Part shown: in pieces, positions 7,658-16,316 of the stretch
Layout of the letters: every line of letters starts with the position of its first letter
Position numbering within the stretch: position 1 is the first letter of the stretch
From: DASYTH01 sp035762905
Lineage (GTDB): Bacteria > Actinomycetota > Actinomycetes > Mycobacteriales > Pseudonocardiaceae
Length of the DNA stretch: 64,000 nt
Assembly (NCBI RefSeq): GCF_035762905.1
Contig: NZ_DASUCC010000034.1
Span: 124,001 to 188,000 of the forward strand
Reading direction: 5' to 3'
The notes under the pieces: model-generated
The model's database searches: none
What the model was told of the DNA's origin: nothing
The model's input: only the letters and a program-made list of their open reading frames with translations
Translations under genes and position numbers: made by a program

Positions 7658-9379
7658 ATGGCTGAAGCCAGTCCGAACGGCGACTGCAGGCCCACGGACC
7701 CGCGACGCGCTCCGTCTCAGACCATCACCATCCCGGGAGACGTTCTGGCACGGCACGGGCTGCGCATTCTCGACCCGTCCACCTGTGTCCGGGACTGGAA
7801 CGGGCGGCGGCCCGAGTCCACCGTGTACCGCGCCGACACCCTGCTGATCCCGGTGCGCGACGCCGAGTCGTTCCGTCCGGACCGCAACGACTACGACCCG
7901 GTGCTGGAGGGACTGGGCATCCGGCTGCGGCCCCCGGACGACCCGCGCTGGCGGGAACGGCTCGGCGCGCTGCCCAACCAGCGGTCGGTGCCGGTCCCGC
8001 TGGTGGCCAGGGATCCGATCGGCCGCGAGGCGCCGGACCCGTGGGCCGCGCTGGTGGCGCTGCGCACCAGGTTCCCCCGCGAGCGGGGCCAGGGTGTCGT
8101 GCTGGACCACGGCGTGTACTCCGCGGCGGTCCAGGGCGCGCCGTTCTCCGGCGGCGGCTCGGTCGGCACGCCGTTCTCCGGCGGTGGCGGGCTTGGCGAT
8201 CCCCAGTCGATGACCAGCGGGCTCACCCTCTACACCGGCAGCCGCAACCCGGTGCAGTTCCTCGGCGCCCCGCCGGTCCGGCCGCCGGCGAAGTCGCTTG
8301 CCGGCGGGCGGCGGCCGGTGGTCGCGGTGCTGGACACCGGAATCGGCCGGCACCCGTGGCTGACCATCGGCGACCGGGGCAGCACCGGCTACGACCCGTA
8401 CGTGCCGATCGGGGACATGACCACCGACCCGGTGGTCGAGGTCTCGCTGGCCTTCCAGCAGGCGCTGGCCGCCGCCGACATCGCCACCGCGACGGCCAGC
8501 GGCACCACGGCCACCGACCCGCTCGACTCGCCGTGCGAGGTGCGGGACTGGATCGACCCGCTGCTCGGCCTGACCGACTCGCACGCCGGCCACGGCACCT
8601 TCGTCACCGGCCTGATCCACCAGGTGTGCCCGCAGGCCCGGGTGCTGTCGCTGCGGGTGCTGCACAGCGACGGGTTCTCCACCGAGGGCTCGCTGCTGTT
8701 CGCGCTGGAGTGGCTGCGCCAGCGGGTGGCCGCGGCGCAGAGCAACAACCGTCCGGACGAGTTGGTCGACGTGGTCTCGCTGTCCCTCGGCTTCTACGCC
8801 GAGACGGCGACACCGGACGAGCTCGGCCAGGTGGCCGACGCGGTCCGACGGCTGACCGACCTCGGCGTGCTGGTGATCGCCGCGGCCGGCAACGACGCCA
8901 CCACCCGGCCGTTCCTGCCGGCCGCGCTCGGGCTCGGCAACGAGATGCTGGCCGCGGTCGGTGCCCGCAACGCCTCGGGCATCACCACCGCCGCGTTCAG
9001 CAACTGGGGCGAGTGGATCAGCCGGTGGGCGCCGGGCAACGCGATGGTCAGCACGGTCCCGGTCTGGCAGGGACCACGGGAGGGTGGGCTGGTGTATCCG
9101 GACGCCGGCGGGCTCGGCCCGCGCTGGCGCACCGCGCCCGACGACGACGACCTCACCACCGGGTTCGCGGTCTGGGCCGGCACCTCGTTCGCGACCCCGG
9201 TGGTCTCGGCGACGGTGGCGCTGCAGATCGCGACCAGCGGCGGGCTGACCATGCCGCGCGGTTCGGTCGAACAGGCCATGGCGCTGATGAGCAAGGTCGA
9301 CGAGCGGCTGATCGGCCACGGCTGGATGGACCAGCCGGACGTTCCGGCCGAGGTGTCCGCCGCGGGATTGTCCGGCTGA
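7658..9379 (+). CDS. Cytoplasmic S8 (subtilisin-like) serine peptidase
   Basis: This 573-residue protein has a complete subtilase catalytic triad: Asp226 in AVLDTGIG, His312 in GHGTFVTG and Ser510 in GTSFATPV; the oxyanion Asn is in AAAGND. No signal peptide or membrane segment precedes the catalytic domain, so it should be intracellular, unlike most actinomycete subtilases. The first 220 residues are a non-catalytic N-domain, followed by a linker with two copies of a (G/T)-(A/T)-PFSGGG unit at about residues 164-185. The gene ends 17 bp before the TPR-CHAT gene and is evidently co-transcribed with it. Function is unknown; it may be an executioner protease controlled by its CHAT partner. Confidence 0.9.
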   Translation: MAEASPNGDCRPTDPRRAPSQTITIPGDVLARHGLRILDPSTCVRDWNGRRPESTVYRADTLLIPVRDAESFRPDRNDYDPVLEGLGIRLRPPDDPRWRERLGALPNQRSVPVPLVARDPIGREAPDPWAALVALRTRFPRERGQGVVLDHGVYSAAVQGAPFSGGGSVGTPFSGGGGLGDPQSMTSGLTLYTGSRNPVQFLGAPPVRPPAKSLAGGRRPVVAVLDTGIGRHPWLTIGDRGSTGYDPYVPIGDMTTDPVVEVSLAFQQALAAADIATATASGTTATDPLDSPCEVRDWIDPLLGLTDSHAGHGTFVTGLIHQVCPQARVLSLRVLHSDGFSTEGSLLFALEWLRQRVAAAQSNNRPDELVDVVSLSLGFYAETATPDELGQVADAVRRLTDLGVLVIAAAGNDATTRPFLPAALGLGNEMLAAVGARNASGITTAAFSNWGEWISRWAPGNAMVSTVPVWQGPREGGLVYPDAGGLGPRWRTAPDDDDLTTGFAVWAGTSFATPVVSATVALQIATSGGLTMPRGSVEQAMALMSKVDERLIGHGWMDQPDVPAEVSAAGLSG

Positions 9380-9396
9380 CCCGTACTGTTTGCGCC

Positions 9397-12072
9397 ATGT
9401 CGACCACGTCAGGCTCTCGGAAGCCTGCTGGTCGTGCCGCACAGCTGACCCGCGCCGCGGCGTTGCACCAGCGGGCCCGGGAGGCGGTCGGCGGCTACCG
9501 GTTCGGCCGGGGTCGGGCGCTGCTCGACGACGCGCTCGCGGTGCTCGACTCGCTCGGCGCCGATGACGCCGCCTCGGCCGCGCTGCGGGTCCGGATCCTG
9601 GTGAGCCTGGCCTACGCCGAGGCCGAAGCCGGCTCGCCTGCGGTCGGGCTGGACCGGCTGGCGAGCACCGGCGAGCACCTGGCCCGGCTGCCGCCCGGCC
9701 CGGGCCGGGCCGCGCTGGACGGTCTGGTGCTCACCCACCGCGGGCTGCTGCTGCACCGGGCCGGCCGGATCGGCGAGGGTCTCGCGCTGTTCGACGAGGC
9801 CATCCCGCGGCTGGCGACCGCGCTGGCCAGCGGGGTGGGCGATCCGGTGGTGCTGGCCAACACCTACCTCAACCGCGGCCGGGCCTACATCGACCTGTTG
9901 CAGACCGGCTCGGCGATCGACGAGTTCCTCGACTGCGTGCGGCTGTGCGAGCGGCACGGGTTGGACCAGATCGCCGCGAAGGCGCACCACAACATCGGCT
10001 ACGTCGCCTACATGACCGGGGACATGCCGACCGCGCTGCGGCACTACGACGAGGCCGACCGCCGGTTCCAGGCGTTCGCGCCGAGCCTGTTGCCGACCGC
10101 CCGGCTGGACCAGGCCAGGGCGCTGCTGGTGGCCGGGCTGGCCGAGCGGGCCGCCCGGCAGCTGGACGACATGTTCCCGCGGCTGCGCCGGCAGCGGGTC
10201 AGCCAGGACCTGGCCGAGGCCGAGGTGACCAGGGCGGCCGCCGCGTTGCTGGACGGCGACGTGGCCGGCGCCCGGCGCTGGGCGCGGTCGGCCGAGCGCC
10301 GGTTCGCCCGGCGGGACAACGACCGGTGGGCGGCGATCGCGGCGCTGGCCGGGATGCGGGCCGAGACCGTGACCGCGCTGGCCTCGGGCCGGATCTCGAC
10401 CACCCTGGTCGAGTCCCTGGTCAAGCTGGCCGACCGGCTCCGCGCGCTGCTGCTCGAGGACGAGACCGCGCTGGCACTGCTGCTGGCGATCCGGCTTGAA
10501 CTGCGCCGGGACGACCGGCAGGCGGCGCTGCTGCTGCTCGACCAGGTGCCCCGGCCGCGGGCGACCTCGCCGGTGGACCACCTGATGCTGCGCAGGCTGT
10601 GCCGGGCCGAGCTGGCGGTGGCCGAGGGGAACACCCGGGCGGCGCTGGCCGAGGCCCGGTCCGGGCTGGCCGAGTTGGGTCGGGCGCGGGACCGGATGGG
10701 CGGGCTGGAACTGGTCTGCGGGACCGCGGTGCACGGCCGGGAGCTGGGCGAGCTGGCGATCCGGTTGGTGCTCGAGGCGCCAAGGACCAACGCCCGGGTG
10801 CTGTTCGGCTGGCTGGAACGCACCCGCGCCCAGGTGTACCGGTACGAGCCGATGCCGGAGATCGACGATCCGGTGCTGTCCGAGAAGGTGACCGAGCTGC
10901 GCTCGCTGACCCGGACGGTCCAGTTGGAACGGGTCGCCGGCCGGACGGTGGAGCGGGTGGCCAGGAAGGCCGCGTCGGTGGAGCGCGAGGTGCTGCGCCA
11001 GGGCTGGTACGCCAGCCGGTGGGGCCGGCCGCGGCCGGTGGCCGGGTTCGCCGAGGTGGCCGACGCGCTCGGCGACCGGGCGCTGGTGGCGTTCGCGACG
11101 CACGCCGACGAGCTGATCGCCGTGGTGGTCACGGCGTCCCGGGCCCGGCTGGTCCGGCTGGGTTCGGCCGGGCTGGCCGCCGAGGCCGCCACCCGGTTCC
11201 ACGCCGACCTGGACGCGCTGGCCCCGGACGGGCTGCCGGGCGCGCTGGCCGAGGTGGTGGCCCGGTCCGCCGCGCGGACCGCGGGCGAGCTGGACCGGCA
11301 GCTGATCCGGCCGTTGTCGGCGGCGCTGGACCGGGACATGGCGGCCGCGGCGAGGGCGCTGGACACCCAGCTGCTCCGTCCTTTGTGGATGGAGACGGGC
11401 GGGCGGGAACTGGTGGTGGTGCCGACCGGTGCGCTGTACGCGATCCCGTGGGGCAGCCTGCCGTCACTGTCCGGCTGTCCGGTGGTGGTCGCCCCGTCGG
11501 CGACCGCGTGGCTGGCCGCCGAGCGCAGCCGGTCCAGCGGCGAGCGGGTGGTGCTGGCCAGGGGACCGTTGCTGACCGAGGAGATCGCCGAGGAAGGTCC
11601 ACTTCAGACGGTCTACCCGAACGCGGTGCGGTTGAGCGGAACCGCGAGCACGGTGTCGGCGGTGCTGGCCGCACTGGACGGCGCGGACGTGGCGCACCTG
11701 GCCGCGCACGGGGCGCACGAGCCGACCAACGCGCTGTTCTCCCGGTTGGAGCTGGCCGACGGTCCGCTGTTCGCGCACGAGCTGTCCCGGTTGCGCCAGC
11801 CGCCCGGGCAGATCGTGCTGGCCGCGTGCGAGCTGGCGATGTCCCACATCCGGCCGGGCGACGAGGCACTCGGCTTCGCCGGGGCGCTGCTGGCCGGCGG
11901 GGTGCGCACGGTGGTGGCCGCGATCAGCCGGGTCGGCGACCTCGCCGCCGCGACCGCGATGATCGGCTACCACACGAAGATCGCCGCCGGCGTGCGCCCG
12001 GCGGTGGCGCTGGCCGAAGCGGTGGCCGAGGACCCCTTGCGCCGCCCGTTCATCTGTCTTGGCTCTGGGTGA
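9397..12072 (+). CDS. TPR-CHAT caspase-like protein
   Basis: This 891-residue protein has an N-terminal helical region of about 550 residues that reads as TPR repeats (alternating Ala/Leu/Arg-rich helix pairs) and a C-terminal CHAT domain from roughly residue 640. The caspase-like dyad is intact: His771 in HLAAHGAH and Cys811 in VLAACELAM. No signal peptide or transmembrane helix is visible. CHAT proteins are clan CD peptidases related to caspases and separase, and TPR-CHAT proteins act as triggered proteases in several bacterial conflict systems. The ATG at 9397 is chosen because it lies 17 bp after the subtilase stop and begins TPR-like sequence; the frame is open further upstream. Its 3' end overlaps the convergent methyltransferase gene by 23 bp. 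Confidence 0.9.
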   Translation: MSTTSGSRKPAGRAAQLTRAAALHQRAREAVGGYRFGRGRALLDDALAVLDSLGADDAASAALRVRILVSLAYAEAEAGSPAVGLDRLASTGEHLARLPPGPGRAALDGLVLTHRGLLLHRAGRIGEGLALFDEAIPRLATALASGVGDPVVLANTYLNRGRAYIDLLQTGSAIDEFLDCVRLCERHGLDQIAAKAHHNIGYVAYMTGDMPTALRHYDEADRRFQAFAPSLLPTARLDQARALLVAGLAERAARQLDDMFPRLRRQRVSQDLAEAEVTRAAAALLDGDVAGARRWARSAERRFARRDNDRWAAIAALAGMRAETVTALASGRISTTLVESLVKLADRLRALLLEDETALALLLAIRLELRRDDRQAALLLLDQVPRPRATSPVDHLMLRRLCRAELAVAEGNTRAALAEARSGLAELGRARDRMGGLELVCGTAVHGRELGELAIRLVLEAPRTNARVLFGWLERTRAQVYRYEPMPEIDDPVLSEKVTELRSLTRTVQLERVAGRTVERVARKAASVEREVLRQGWYASRWGRPRPVAGFAEVADALGDRALVAFATHADELIAVVVTASRARLVRLGSAGLAAEAATRFHADLDALAPDGLPGALAEVVARSAARTAGELDRQLIRPLSAALDRDMAAAARALDTQLLRPLWMETGGRELVVVPTGALYAIPWGSLPSLSGCPVVVAPSATAWLAAERSRSSGERVVLARGPLLTEEIAEEGPLQTVYPNAVRLSGTASTVSAVLAALDGADVAHLAAHGAHEPTNALFSRLELADGPLFAHELSRLRQPPGQIVLAACELAMSHIRPGDEALGFAGALLAGGVRTVVAAISRVGDLAAATAMIGYHTKIAAGVRPAVALAEAVAEDPLRRPFICLGSG

Positions 12073-12676
12073 ACCGAAACAGCCGCCGGTCCGGCCGGTA
12101 GGGCAGCGCGGCGCCGGTCAACCGGTGCGTGCCGACGCCGAACCGGAAGCCCGGCTCGGTGTCGAAGGCCACCTCCTGGAAACCGCTTTCGGCCAGCCAG
12201 GACCGGATGTCCGGGGTCAGGTCGGGCCGCTCGGTGTGCCGGGTCCAGACCACCGTGCCACCCGGCGCGCACAGCCGAGGCAACTCGGCGACGGTGTTGC
12301 GGATGTCCGCGTCGGTGAGGTTGCCGAACACGCCGCACACGATGGCGAGGTGCACCGGAACCACGCCGTCGTAGGCGCCGCTGTCCCCGGCGTCGCCGGT
12401 CACCACCTCGACCCCGGGCAGCGCGGCGCGCCGGGCCGCGGCGGCGTTGTCCGGGTCCAGCTCGACCAGCCGGGCCCGCACGTCGGACCGGCGGGGGTGG
12501 CCGGGCAGCACGCCGAGCAGGTCGCGGCCCTGGCCGGCGCACATGGACAGCACCCGGATCGGGCCGGGCGGCGCGGCGTCCAGCGCCTCCCCGATCCGCC
12601 GTTGCACCCAGCCGAGCCTGCGGTGCAGCGGCGATCCCGGTGTGTCGTAGTCCTGATGCCAGTCCACCCAGTTCAT
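12050..12676 (-). CDS. SAM-dependent methyltransferase
   Basis: A 208-residue class I methyltransferase-like protein. The SAM-binding glycine-rich loop is SMCAGQGRDLLG, followed by an acidic VELDPDN at the end of strand 2 and a VTGDAGD segment. The start at 12676 (MNWVDWHQDYD) matches the short N-terminus usual for this group; an upstream start at 12733 would extend into the neighbouring gene. It is the last gene of a minus-strand group SDR - QueA-like - methyltransferase, with only 17 bp after the QueA-like stop. The acceptor substrate is unknown. Confidence 0.8.
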   Translation of the reverse strand: MNWVDWHQDYDTPGSPLHRRLGWVQRRIGEALDAAPPGPIRVLSMCAGQGRDLLGVLPGHPRRSDVRARLVELDPDNAAAARRAALPGVEVVTGDAGDSGAYDGVVPVHLAIVCGVFGNLTDADIRNTVAELPRLCAPGGTVVWTRHTERPDLTPDIRSWLAESGFQEVAFDTEPGFRFGVGTHRLTGAALPYRPDRRLFRFTQSQDR

Positions 12677-12693
12677 ACCTGCCGACGTTACCG

Positions 12694-13740
12694 CTACGGC
12701 AGCAGCAGGTTGCTGTCGCCGAACTCGTGCCACAGGTACCCGCCGCGCACCGCCTCGGCGTACGCGGTCTCCAGCAGGCGGGGCCCGGCGATCGCGGCCA
12801 GCAGGTCCAGGTGGGACGCCCGCGGCTCGTGGAAGCCGGTGAGCAGCCCGTCGACCGCCCGCACCCCGAGAGTGGGCGTGACGACGAGCTCGGTCCAGCC
12901 GGCCGCCGGGCGGACCACGCCGTCCGCGCCGGCCGCGGTTTCCAGCGCCCGCACGGCCGTGGTGCCGACCGCGATCACCCGGCCGCCGGCCGCCCTGGCC
13001 TGGTTGACCACCCGCGCGGTGTGCGCGCCCACCGCGAACCGCTCCGGGTAGGGCCGCTCGTGTGCCTCCGGCGAGGCGACGCCGGTGTGCAGCAGCACCG
13101 GGGCGAACTGCACCCCGGCGCAGACCAGGCGGGTGACCAGCCGGTCAGTGAACGGCCGGCCCGCGCTCGGCATCTCGGCGCTGCCCGGCGTGGTGCCGAA
13201 AACCGTGCGGTAGTAGGAAAGCGGCCAGCGCTGCCGGACGTAGGAGTACCGGATCGGCGCGCCGAACGCGGTCAGGTACCCGGGCATCGCCGTGTCGACG
13301 TCGGCCACCCACAGCCGGCCCGCGGAGAACGGCTCGCGCAGGATCAGCGTCGCGCCGCCGATCAGCGGGTAATGCTCGCCGGCGGCGGCGGCCGGGTACG
13401 GCTCGGTGGCCTTGCCGGTGTTGCGGCGCAACTCGACCAGCCACGACCCGTCCGGCCGCTCGGTGGAGAAGTGCACGGTCAGCGTGCCGCCGGCCACCGG
13501 CACCGCGGCCGGCAGCGTGGCCGAGGTGTTCACCACCAGCACGTCACCGGGCTCGAGCAGGGCCGGCAGGTCGCTGAACCGCTGATGGCTCACCACATTG
13601 CCGGCCCGCCGGGCCACCAGCAGCCGGACCCGGTCCCGGGTCAGGCCGCGCGCCTCGGGCGGTTCGTGCGCCTCCAACTCCGCCGGCAGCGAGTGGAAGC
13701 CGAACCCGGTGGTGGTCATTTCTCGCAGCTCCCCGGTCAT
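12694..13740 (-). CDS. QueA-like SAM:tRNA ribosyltransferase-isomerase family protein
   Basis: A 348-residue protein matching the QueA family: LVNTSATLPAAV, which resembles the QueA N-terminal fold, a VELRRNTGK segment, and SYVRQRWPLSYYRTVFGTTPGSAEMPSAGRPFT near the active site. QueA transfers the ribosyl group of SAM to 7-aminomethyl-7-deazaguanine in tRNA to make epoxyqueuosine. No other queuosine gene (tgt, queC-F, queG/H) is present in this window, and the gene sits between an SDR and a methyltransferase, so its role may differ from classical QueA. Its ATG overlaps the stop of the SDR gene (ATGA), showing coupled translation. An internal start at 13719 is an alternative. Confidence 0.82.
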   Translation of the reverse strand: MTGELREMTTTGFGFHSLPAELEAHEPPEARGLTRDRVRLLVARRAGNVVSHQRFSDLPALLEPGDVLVVNTSATLPAAVPVAGGTLTVHFSTERPDGSWLVELRRNTGKATEPYPAAAAGEHYPLIGGATLILREPFSAGRLWVADVDTAMPGYLTAFGAPIRYSYVRQRWPLSYYRTVFGTTPGSAEMPSAGRPFTDRLVTRLVCAGVQFAPVLLHTGVASPEAHERPYPERFAVGAHTARVVNQARAAGGRVIAVGTTAVRALETAAGADGVVRPAAGWTELVVTPTLGVRAVDGLLTGFHEPRASHLDLLAAIAGPRLLETAYAEAVRGGYLWHEFGDSNLLLP

Positions 13741-14420
13741 GCCGGCACCGCCAGGTCGGCCAGCCGGATCCGGCCGGACTCGGGGCGGGACCTGATCAGT
13801 CTCAAGAACGCCGGGACCACGGTGTGCGGCTCCGGCCGGTCGCTGATGTCCTCGCCGGGGAAGGCCTCCTGGTGCATCCGGGTGCGCAGGTCGCCCGGAT
13901 CCACCCACCACACCCGCAGGTCCGGCTCCTCGGCGGCGAGCACCCGGCTGGCCTGCTCGATGGCGGCCTTGGCCGAACCGTAGCCGCCCCAACCCGGATA
14001 GGCCTCGACCGCGGCGTCCGAGGTGATGTTGACGATCGCTCCGCCGCGTTCGCGCAGCACCGGCACCGCCCACTGGATCAGCCCGATCGGGCCGATCACG
14101 TTGACCTCGTACACCTCGCGCAGCACGTCCAGCGGGTAGTCGGCCAGCCGCGGTTGCGGGCTCGGCCCGAGGATCCCGGCGTTGTTCACCAGCAGGCTGG
14201 CTCCGCCGAGCGCGTTGGCGGTGCGGACCAGGGCCGCCCGGTGCGCCGGGTCGGCGATGTCGCCGGCGACGGCCGTGACACCGTCCAGGTCCGCCGTGGC
14301 GGCGGCCAGCGCGGCCTCGTCCCGCCCGTCGACGACCAGTCGCCAGTTCAGCTCCGCCAGCCCGCGGGTCAGGGCAAGGCCCAACCCCCGGGACGCCCCC
14401 GTGATGATCGCGACGCCCAT
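13737..14420 (-). CDS. Short-chain dehydrogenase/reductase
   Basis: A 227-residue classical SDR: the NAD(P)-binding TGASRGLG motif at residues 7-14, NNAG in the middle, and the catalytic Ser-Tyr-Lys arrangement as ITSDAAVEAYPGWGGYGSAKAA. A strong ribosome-binding site (GGAGGGAG) precedes the ATG at 14420, so the longer upstream frame is rejected. It is the first gene of the SDR - QueA-like - methyltransferase group and is divergent from the histidine kinase gene. The 149-bp divergent region contains a large inverted repeat. The substrate is unknown. Confidence 0.88.
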   Translation of the reverse strand: MGVAIITGASRGLGLALTRGLAELNWRLVVDGRDEAALAAATADLDGVTAVAGDIADPAHRAALVRTANALGGASLLVNNAGILGPSPQPRLADYPLDVLREVYEVNVIGPIGLIQWAVPVLRERGGAIVNITSDAAVEAYPGWGGYGSAKAAIEQASRVLAAEEPDLRVWWVDPGDLRTRMHQEAFPGEDISDRPEPHTVVPAFLRLIRSRPESGRIRLADLAVPA

Positions 14421-14478
14421 CGCGTCTCCCTCCTTTTTTATCGCTACCACAACGAAGTTAGGCCGGCGCGCGGCGCAT

Positions 14479-14539
14479 GCCATCGGGCCGCGGGCCGGCC
14501 GGTCCTCGGTCTTTGGACCTAGGACCTCGGCCCGATGGC
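14479..14539. promoter_or_regulatory. Nested inverted repeat in divergent SDR/histidine-kinase promoter region
   Basis: Three nested dyads share one centre: GCCATCGGGCC at 14479-14489 with its complement at 14529-14539, GGTCCT/AGGACC at 14501-14506 and 14521-14526, and GGTC-TTTG-GACC at 14508-14519. NarL/DevR-family regulators bind GG(T/A)CC-type dyads, so this could be the operator for the adjacent response regulator. A strong cruciform or RNA hairpin is the alternative. Confidence 0.55.
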
Positions 14540-14569
14540 GACCGGGCCGGCCTGCCGTACCGTGGTCGG

Positions 14570-15700
14570 GTGACCGGAATCGATCGCGACGAGCTGCGCG
14601 AGGTCAGCGCGGCGGTGCTGGCGGTCACCGCGCACCTGTCGGTTCGGGACGTGTTGCAGACGATCGTCACCACCGCACGGCGGCTGCTCGACGCCCGGTA
14701 CGCGGCGCTCGGAATTCCGGACAAGAAGGGCTCGTTCCGCGAGTTTCTCGCCGACGGCATCAGCGACGAGCAGTGGGCGGCGATCGGGCCGGTGCCGCGC
14801 CAGCACGGCGTGCTCGGGCTGATGCTGTGCGACCCGAATCCGGTGCGGCTGAAGGACATTCGCCAGCATCCGCAGTTCGGTTGGTGGCCGGCGGCGCATC
14901 CGGAGCTGACCGACTTCCTCGGCATGCCGATCGTGGACGGGGACGAGATCCTCGGCGAGCTGTTCCTGGCCAACAGCTGCCGGCCGGGCGGGTTCACCGC
15001 CGAGGACGAGGAGCTGCTCCGGTTGCTCGCCGCGCACGCGGCCATCGCGCTGGTCAACGCCCGGCTCTACGAGCGCAGCCGCGAACTGTCCATTGTGGAG
15101 GAACGCAACCGGATCGCCCGGGACCTGCACGACGCGGTGACCCAGAAGCTGTTCAGCCTCCGACTGACCGCCGAGGCGGCCGCGACGCTGCTGACCACCG
15201 AACCGGCCCGGGCCGGGGCCGAGCTGGCCACGGTGCGCCGGCTGGCCGCCGAGGCCGTTGCCGAGCTGCGCGCGATCGTGGTCGGGCAGCGGCCGGTCGA
15301 CCTGGCCGGCGACGAGCTGGATGTGGCCCTGCGCAAGCAGGTCGACCTGCTCGACCGGGTGCACGAGCCGGCCGTGCGGTTCGTGGGCGCGGCCGTGCCC
15401 CGGTTGCCGGACGATGCCCGGCAGGTGATCTTCCGGGTGGCGCAGGAGGCCCTGCACAACGCGCTGCGCCACGCGGAGGCGTCCGAGGTGGGGGTGGATC
15501 TGTTGTGCCGGAAGGGTTTCGTGGTGCTCGAGGTGACCGACGACGGCCGCGGCTTCGATCCGGCGTCGGCGGCGGCGGCCGGCCGGCTCGGGCTCGCCTC
15601 GATGCGGGAGCGGGCCCGCACGGTTGGCGGGCAGATCACCGTGGCGTCCGCGCCCGGTGCCGGGACGACCGTGCGGTTGGCGGTGCCGGCCGATGGGTGA
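14570..15700 (+). CDS. GAF-domain sensor histidine kinase
   Basis: A 376-residue soluble kinase with a GAF domain at about residues 15-165, a HisKA_3 dimerisation/phosphoacceptor segment (ERNRIARDLHDAVTQKL, with phospho-accepting His187) and a C-terminal HATPase domain with DDGRGFD and a final GAGTTVRL. No transmembrane helix is present, so it senses a cytoplasmic ligand or redox/gas signal in the manner of DevS/DosT-type kinases. The GTG at 14570 is the chosen start; the open frame reaches 14477. It overlaps the response regulator by 8 bp. The inverted repeat just upstream suggests autoregulation. Confidence 0.92.
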   Translation: MTGIDRDELREVSAAVLAVTAHLSVRDVLQTIVTTARRLLDARYAALGIPDKKGSFREFLADGISDEQWAAIGPVPRQHGVLGLMLCDPNPVRLKDIRQHPQFGWWPAAHPELTDFLGMPIVDGDEILGELFLANSCRPGGFTAEDEELLRLLAAHAAIALVNARLYERSRELSIVEERNRIARDLHDAVTQKLFSLRLTAEAAATLLTTEPARAGAELATVRRLAAEAVAELRAIVVGQRPVDLAGDELDVALRKQVDLLDRVHEPAVRFVGAAVPRLPDDARQVIFRVAQEALHNALRHAEASEVGVDLLCRKGFVVLEVTDDGRGFDPASAAAAGRLGLASMRERARTVGGQITVASAPGAGTTVRLAVPADG

Positions 15701-16316
15701 GCCGATCAGGGTGCTGCTCGTCGACGACCATCCCGTTGTGCGGCAAGGGCTTCGCACGTTCCTGGATGTGCAGCCGGACATCACCGTGGTCGGCGAGGCC
15801 GGCGACGGCGCGTCCGGCGTGGCCGCCGCGGAGGAGCTACGCCCGGACGTGGTGCTGTTGGATCTGCGGATGCCGGGCTCGGACGGCCTGGCCGCGCTGC
15901 ACGGCCTGCGCGCCGCCGCGAACCCGGCCCGGGTGCTGGTGATCACCAGCTTCACCGAGCCGGAGGCGGTGCTGCCCGCGGTCCGGGCCGGTGCGGCGGG
16001 CTACGTCTACAAGGACATCGACCCGCCCGCGCTGGCCGCCGCGATCCGGTCCGTGCACGCCGGCCACGTCCTGCTGCATCCGGACATCGCCCGGCTGCTG
16101 GCCGCCCACGAGCCGGCCGGCACCCAGCTCACCGCGCGGGAACGGGAGGTGCTGGCCGAGGTGGCCCGCGGCCGGTCCAACCGCGAGATCGCCCGCGCCC
16201 TCTCCGTGTCGGAGAAGACGGTCAAGACCCACGTCAGCGCGATCCTCACCAAGTTGGGTGTGCAGGACCGGACCCAGGCCGCCCTGCGCGCGGTCCGATC
16301 CGGCCTGGTGAACTGA
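15693..16316 (+). CDS. NarL/LuxR-family response regulator
   Basis: A 207-residue two-domain regulator. The receiver has the acidic pocket VDDHPVV at residues 8-14 and phospho-accepting Asp57 in VVLLDLRMP, and a C-terminal LuxR-type helix-turn-helix is evident (LTAREREVLAEVARG, then SNREIARALSVSEKTVKTHV). It is the cognate partner of the overlapping kinase gene. The 3' end runs 71 bp into the convergent Ig-repeat gene on the opposite strand. Targets may include the dyad-rich SDR/kinase promoter region. Confidence 0.93.
   Translation: MGEPIRVLLVDDHPVVRQGLRTFLDVQPDITVVGEAGDGASGVAAAEELRPDVVLLDLRMPGSDGLAALHGLRAAANPARVLVITSFTEPEAVLPAVRAGAAGYVYKDIDPPALAAAIRSVHAGHVLLHPDIARLLAAHEPAGTQLTAREREVLAEVARGRSNREIARALSVSEKTVKTHVSAILTKLGVQDRTQAALRAVRSGLVN

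Noticed and set aside
7658..12072. Calling the S8/CHAT pair a named defence system
   Set aside because: No CRISPR effector, nuclease, toxin or phage-related genes lie beside it, so the sequence shows only a protease pair; a defence role remains a hypothesis.
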